From: Sphingobacterium corticibacter
GTDB lineage: Bacteria; Bacteroidota; Bacteroidia; Sphingobacteriales; Sphingobacteriaceae
Reading direction: 5' to 3'
Assembly (NCBI RefSeq): GCF_003076635.1
Contig: NZ_QDKG01000005.1
Span: 124,001-188,000 of the forward strand
Length of the DNA stretch: 64,000 nt
This document shows, in pieces, positions 63,501 to 64,000 of this stretch (its first letter is position 1; the number at the start of each line of letters is the position of its first letter). A program made the translations under genes and the position numbers. Below the pieces are notes generated by a model. The model was not told the origin of the DNA and did not search any database. It worked only from the letters and a program-made list of their open reading frames with translations.

Positions 63501-64000
63501 TTACAACTTACGCTTAACTTCTACTTGTTCGTAAGCTTCTACAATATCTCCTTGCTGGATATCGTTGAAGCGATCAATGTTAAGACCACACTCGTAACCG
63601 AATGTTACTTCTTTCACATCGTCTTTAAAGCGTTTCAAGGAAGCTAATTTACCGGTATGTATTACTACACCATCACGGATCACGCGGATATCATTATTCC
63701 TGTTGATCTTACCTTCCAAGACCATACATCCGGCGATAGTTCCGACTTTAGAGATTTTAAAGGTTTCGCGGATCTCCACGTTAGCCACGATTTTCTCTTC
63801 AAATTTCGGTGCCAACATGCCTTCCATCGCAGACTTGATCTCATCGATCGCATCGTAGATGATGGAGTACAAACGGATATCGATCTGCTCTTGCTCTGCC
63901 AATCTACGAGATCCTTGTGTAGGACGTACTTGGAAACCGATGATGATCGCATCTGATGCAGAAGCTAATAATACATCTGACTCAGAAATTGCTCCAACCG
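63501..64000 (-). CDS. infB: Translation initiation factor IF-2, C-terminal part
   Basis: The frame runs off the right edge. The visible part holds the end of IF-2: [60 protein letters not shown] and [24 protein letters not shown], i.e. the helix and the fMet-tRNA-binding C2 domain. The G domain lies outside. It is an essential gene of translation initiation, so the right side is core genome. Confidence 0.95.
   Translation of the reverse strand, partial: VGAISESDVLLASASDAIIIGFQVRPTQGSRRLAEQEQIDIRLYSIIYDAIDEIKSAMEGMLAPKFEEKIVANVEIRETFKISKVGTIAGCMVLEGKINRNNDIRVIRDGVVIHTGKLASLKRFKDDVKEVTFGYECGLNIDRFNDIQQGDIVEAYEQVEVKRKL

Overview
The window comes from a Bacteroidota chromosome, most likely Sphingobacteriaceae (Sphingobacterium or a close relative). 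The signs are a SusC/SusD pair, TonB-dependent receptors with carboxypeptidase-like N-terminal domains, LytTR/LytS-type two-component genes, HmuY-type lipoproteins, an S46 peptidase, lipoproteins with Cys right after a hydrophobic signal, and promoters of the TAnnTTTG type. No rRNA or tRNA gene and no CRISPR array was found. All calls come from reading the sequence; no database search was run.

Layout. 1-5.2 kb is accessory: the end of a MarR-type regulator, a 261-bp tandem repeat full of terminator-like hairpins, and a same-strand run of small membrane or exported proteins of unknown function with cassette-like spacers. 5.2-10.4 kb is a SusC/SusD pair with a 20-base inverted repeat upstream. 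10.4-15.1 kb holds a short sigma-region-2-like protein, a superfamily 2 helicase and an overlapping HNH nuclease/HIT protein pair. 15.1-21.9 kb has a DUF4142 lipoprotein, two unknown lipoproteins, a LytS/LytTR-type two-component pair and an AAA_14/DUF4143 ATPase behind two palindromes.

21.9-39.5 kb is the most striking region, a large heme acquisition locus. On the minus strand run a heme oxygenase, a truncated Fur-like regulator, two HmuY-like lipoproteins, four surface lipoproteins arranged as two copies of an A/B pair, a third HmuY-like protein and two tandem HmuR-like receptors. Divergently run hmuT, hmuU and hmuV, followed by a convergent AraC/PchR-type regulator. Six copies of an 18-base element (TTATATGCRATCCGTATT) occur as three pairs with an exact 21-bp period, each pair exactly 20 bp from a -7-like box in front of the heme oxygenase, the first hmuY and hmuT. 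This looks like the operator of a heme or iron regulon, with the AraC protein as the first candidate to bind it. The likely flow is capture of heme by the lipoproteins, TonB-driven import, periplasmic binding by HmuT, import by HmuUV and cleavage by the oxygenase.

39.6-64 kb is mostly housekeeping and stress genes: an enolase-superfamily enzyme, a pentapeptide-repeat protein, LigD and Ku (non-homologous end joining), riboflavin synthase, OxyR divergent from a DPP11-type peptidase, MazG, a serine hydrolase, Amt, Hsp20, FolB, a GNAT-nitrilase fusion, DUF3467, an M42 peptidase, Lgt, a Bcr/CflA transporter, AroQ, an outer-membrane barrel, a Tat-exported GH125 mannosidase and the 3' part of infB, cut by the window edge.
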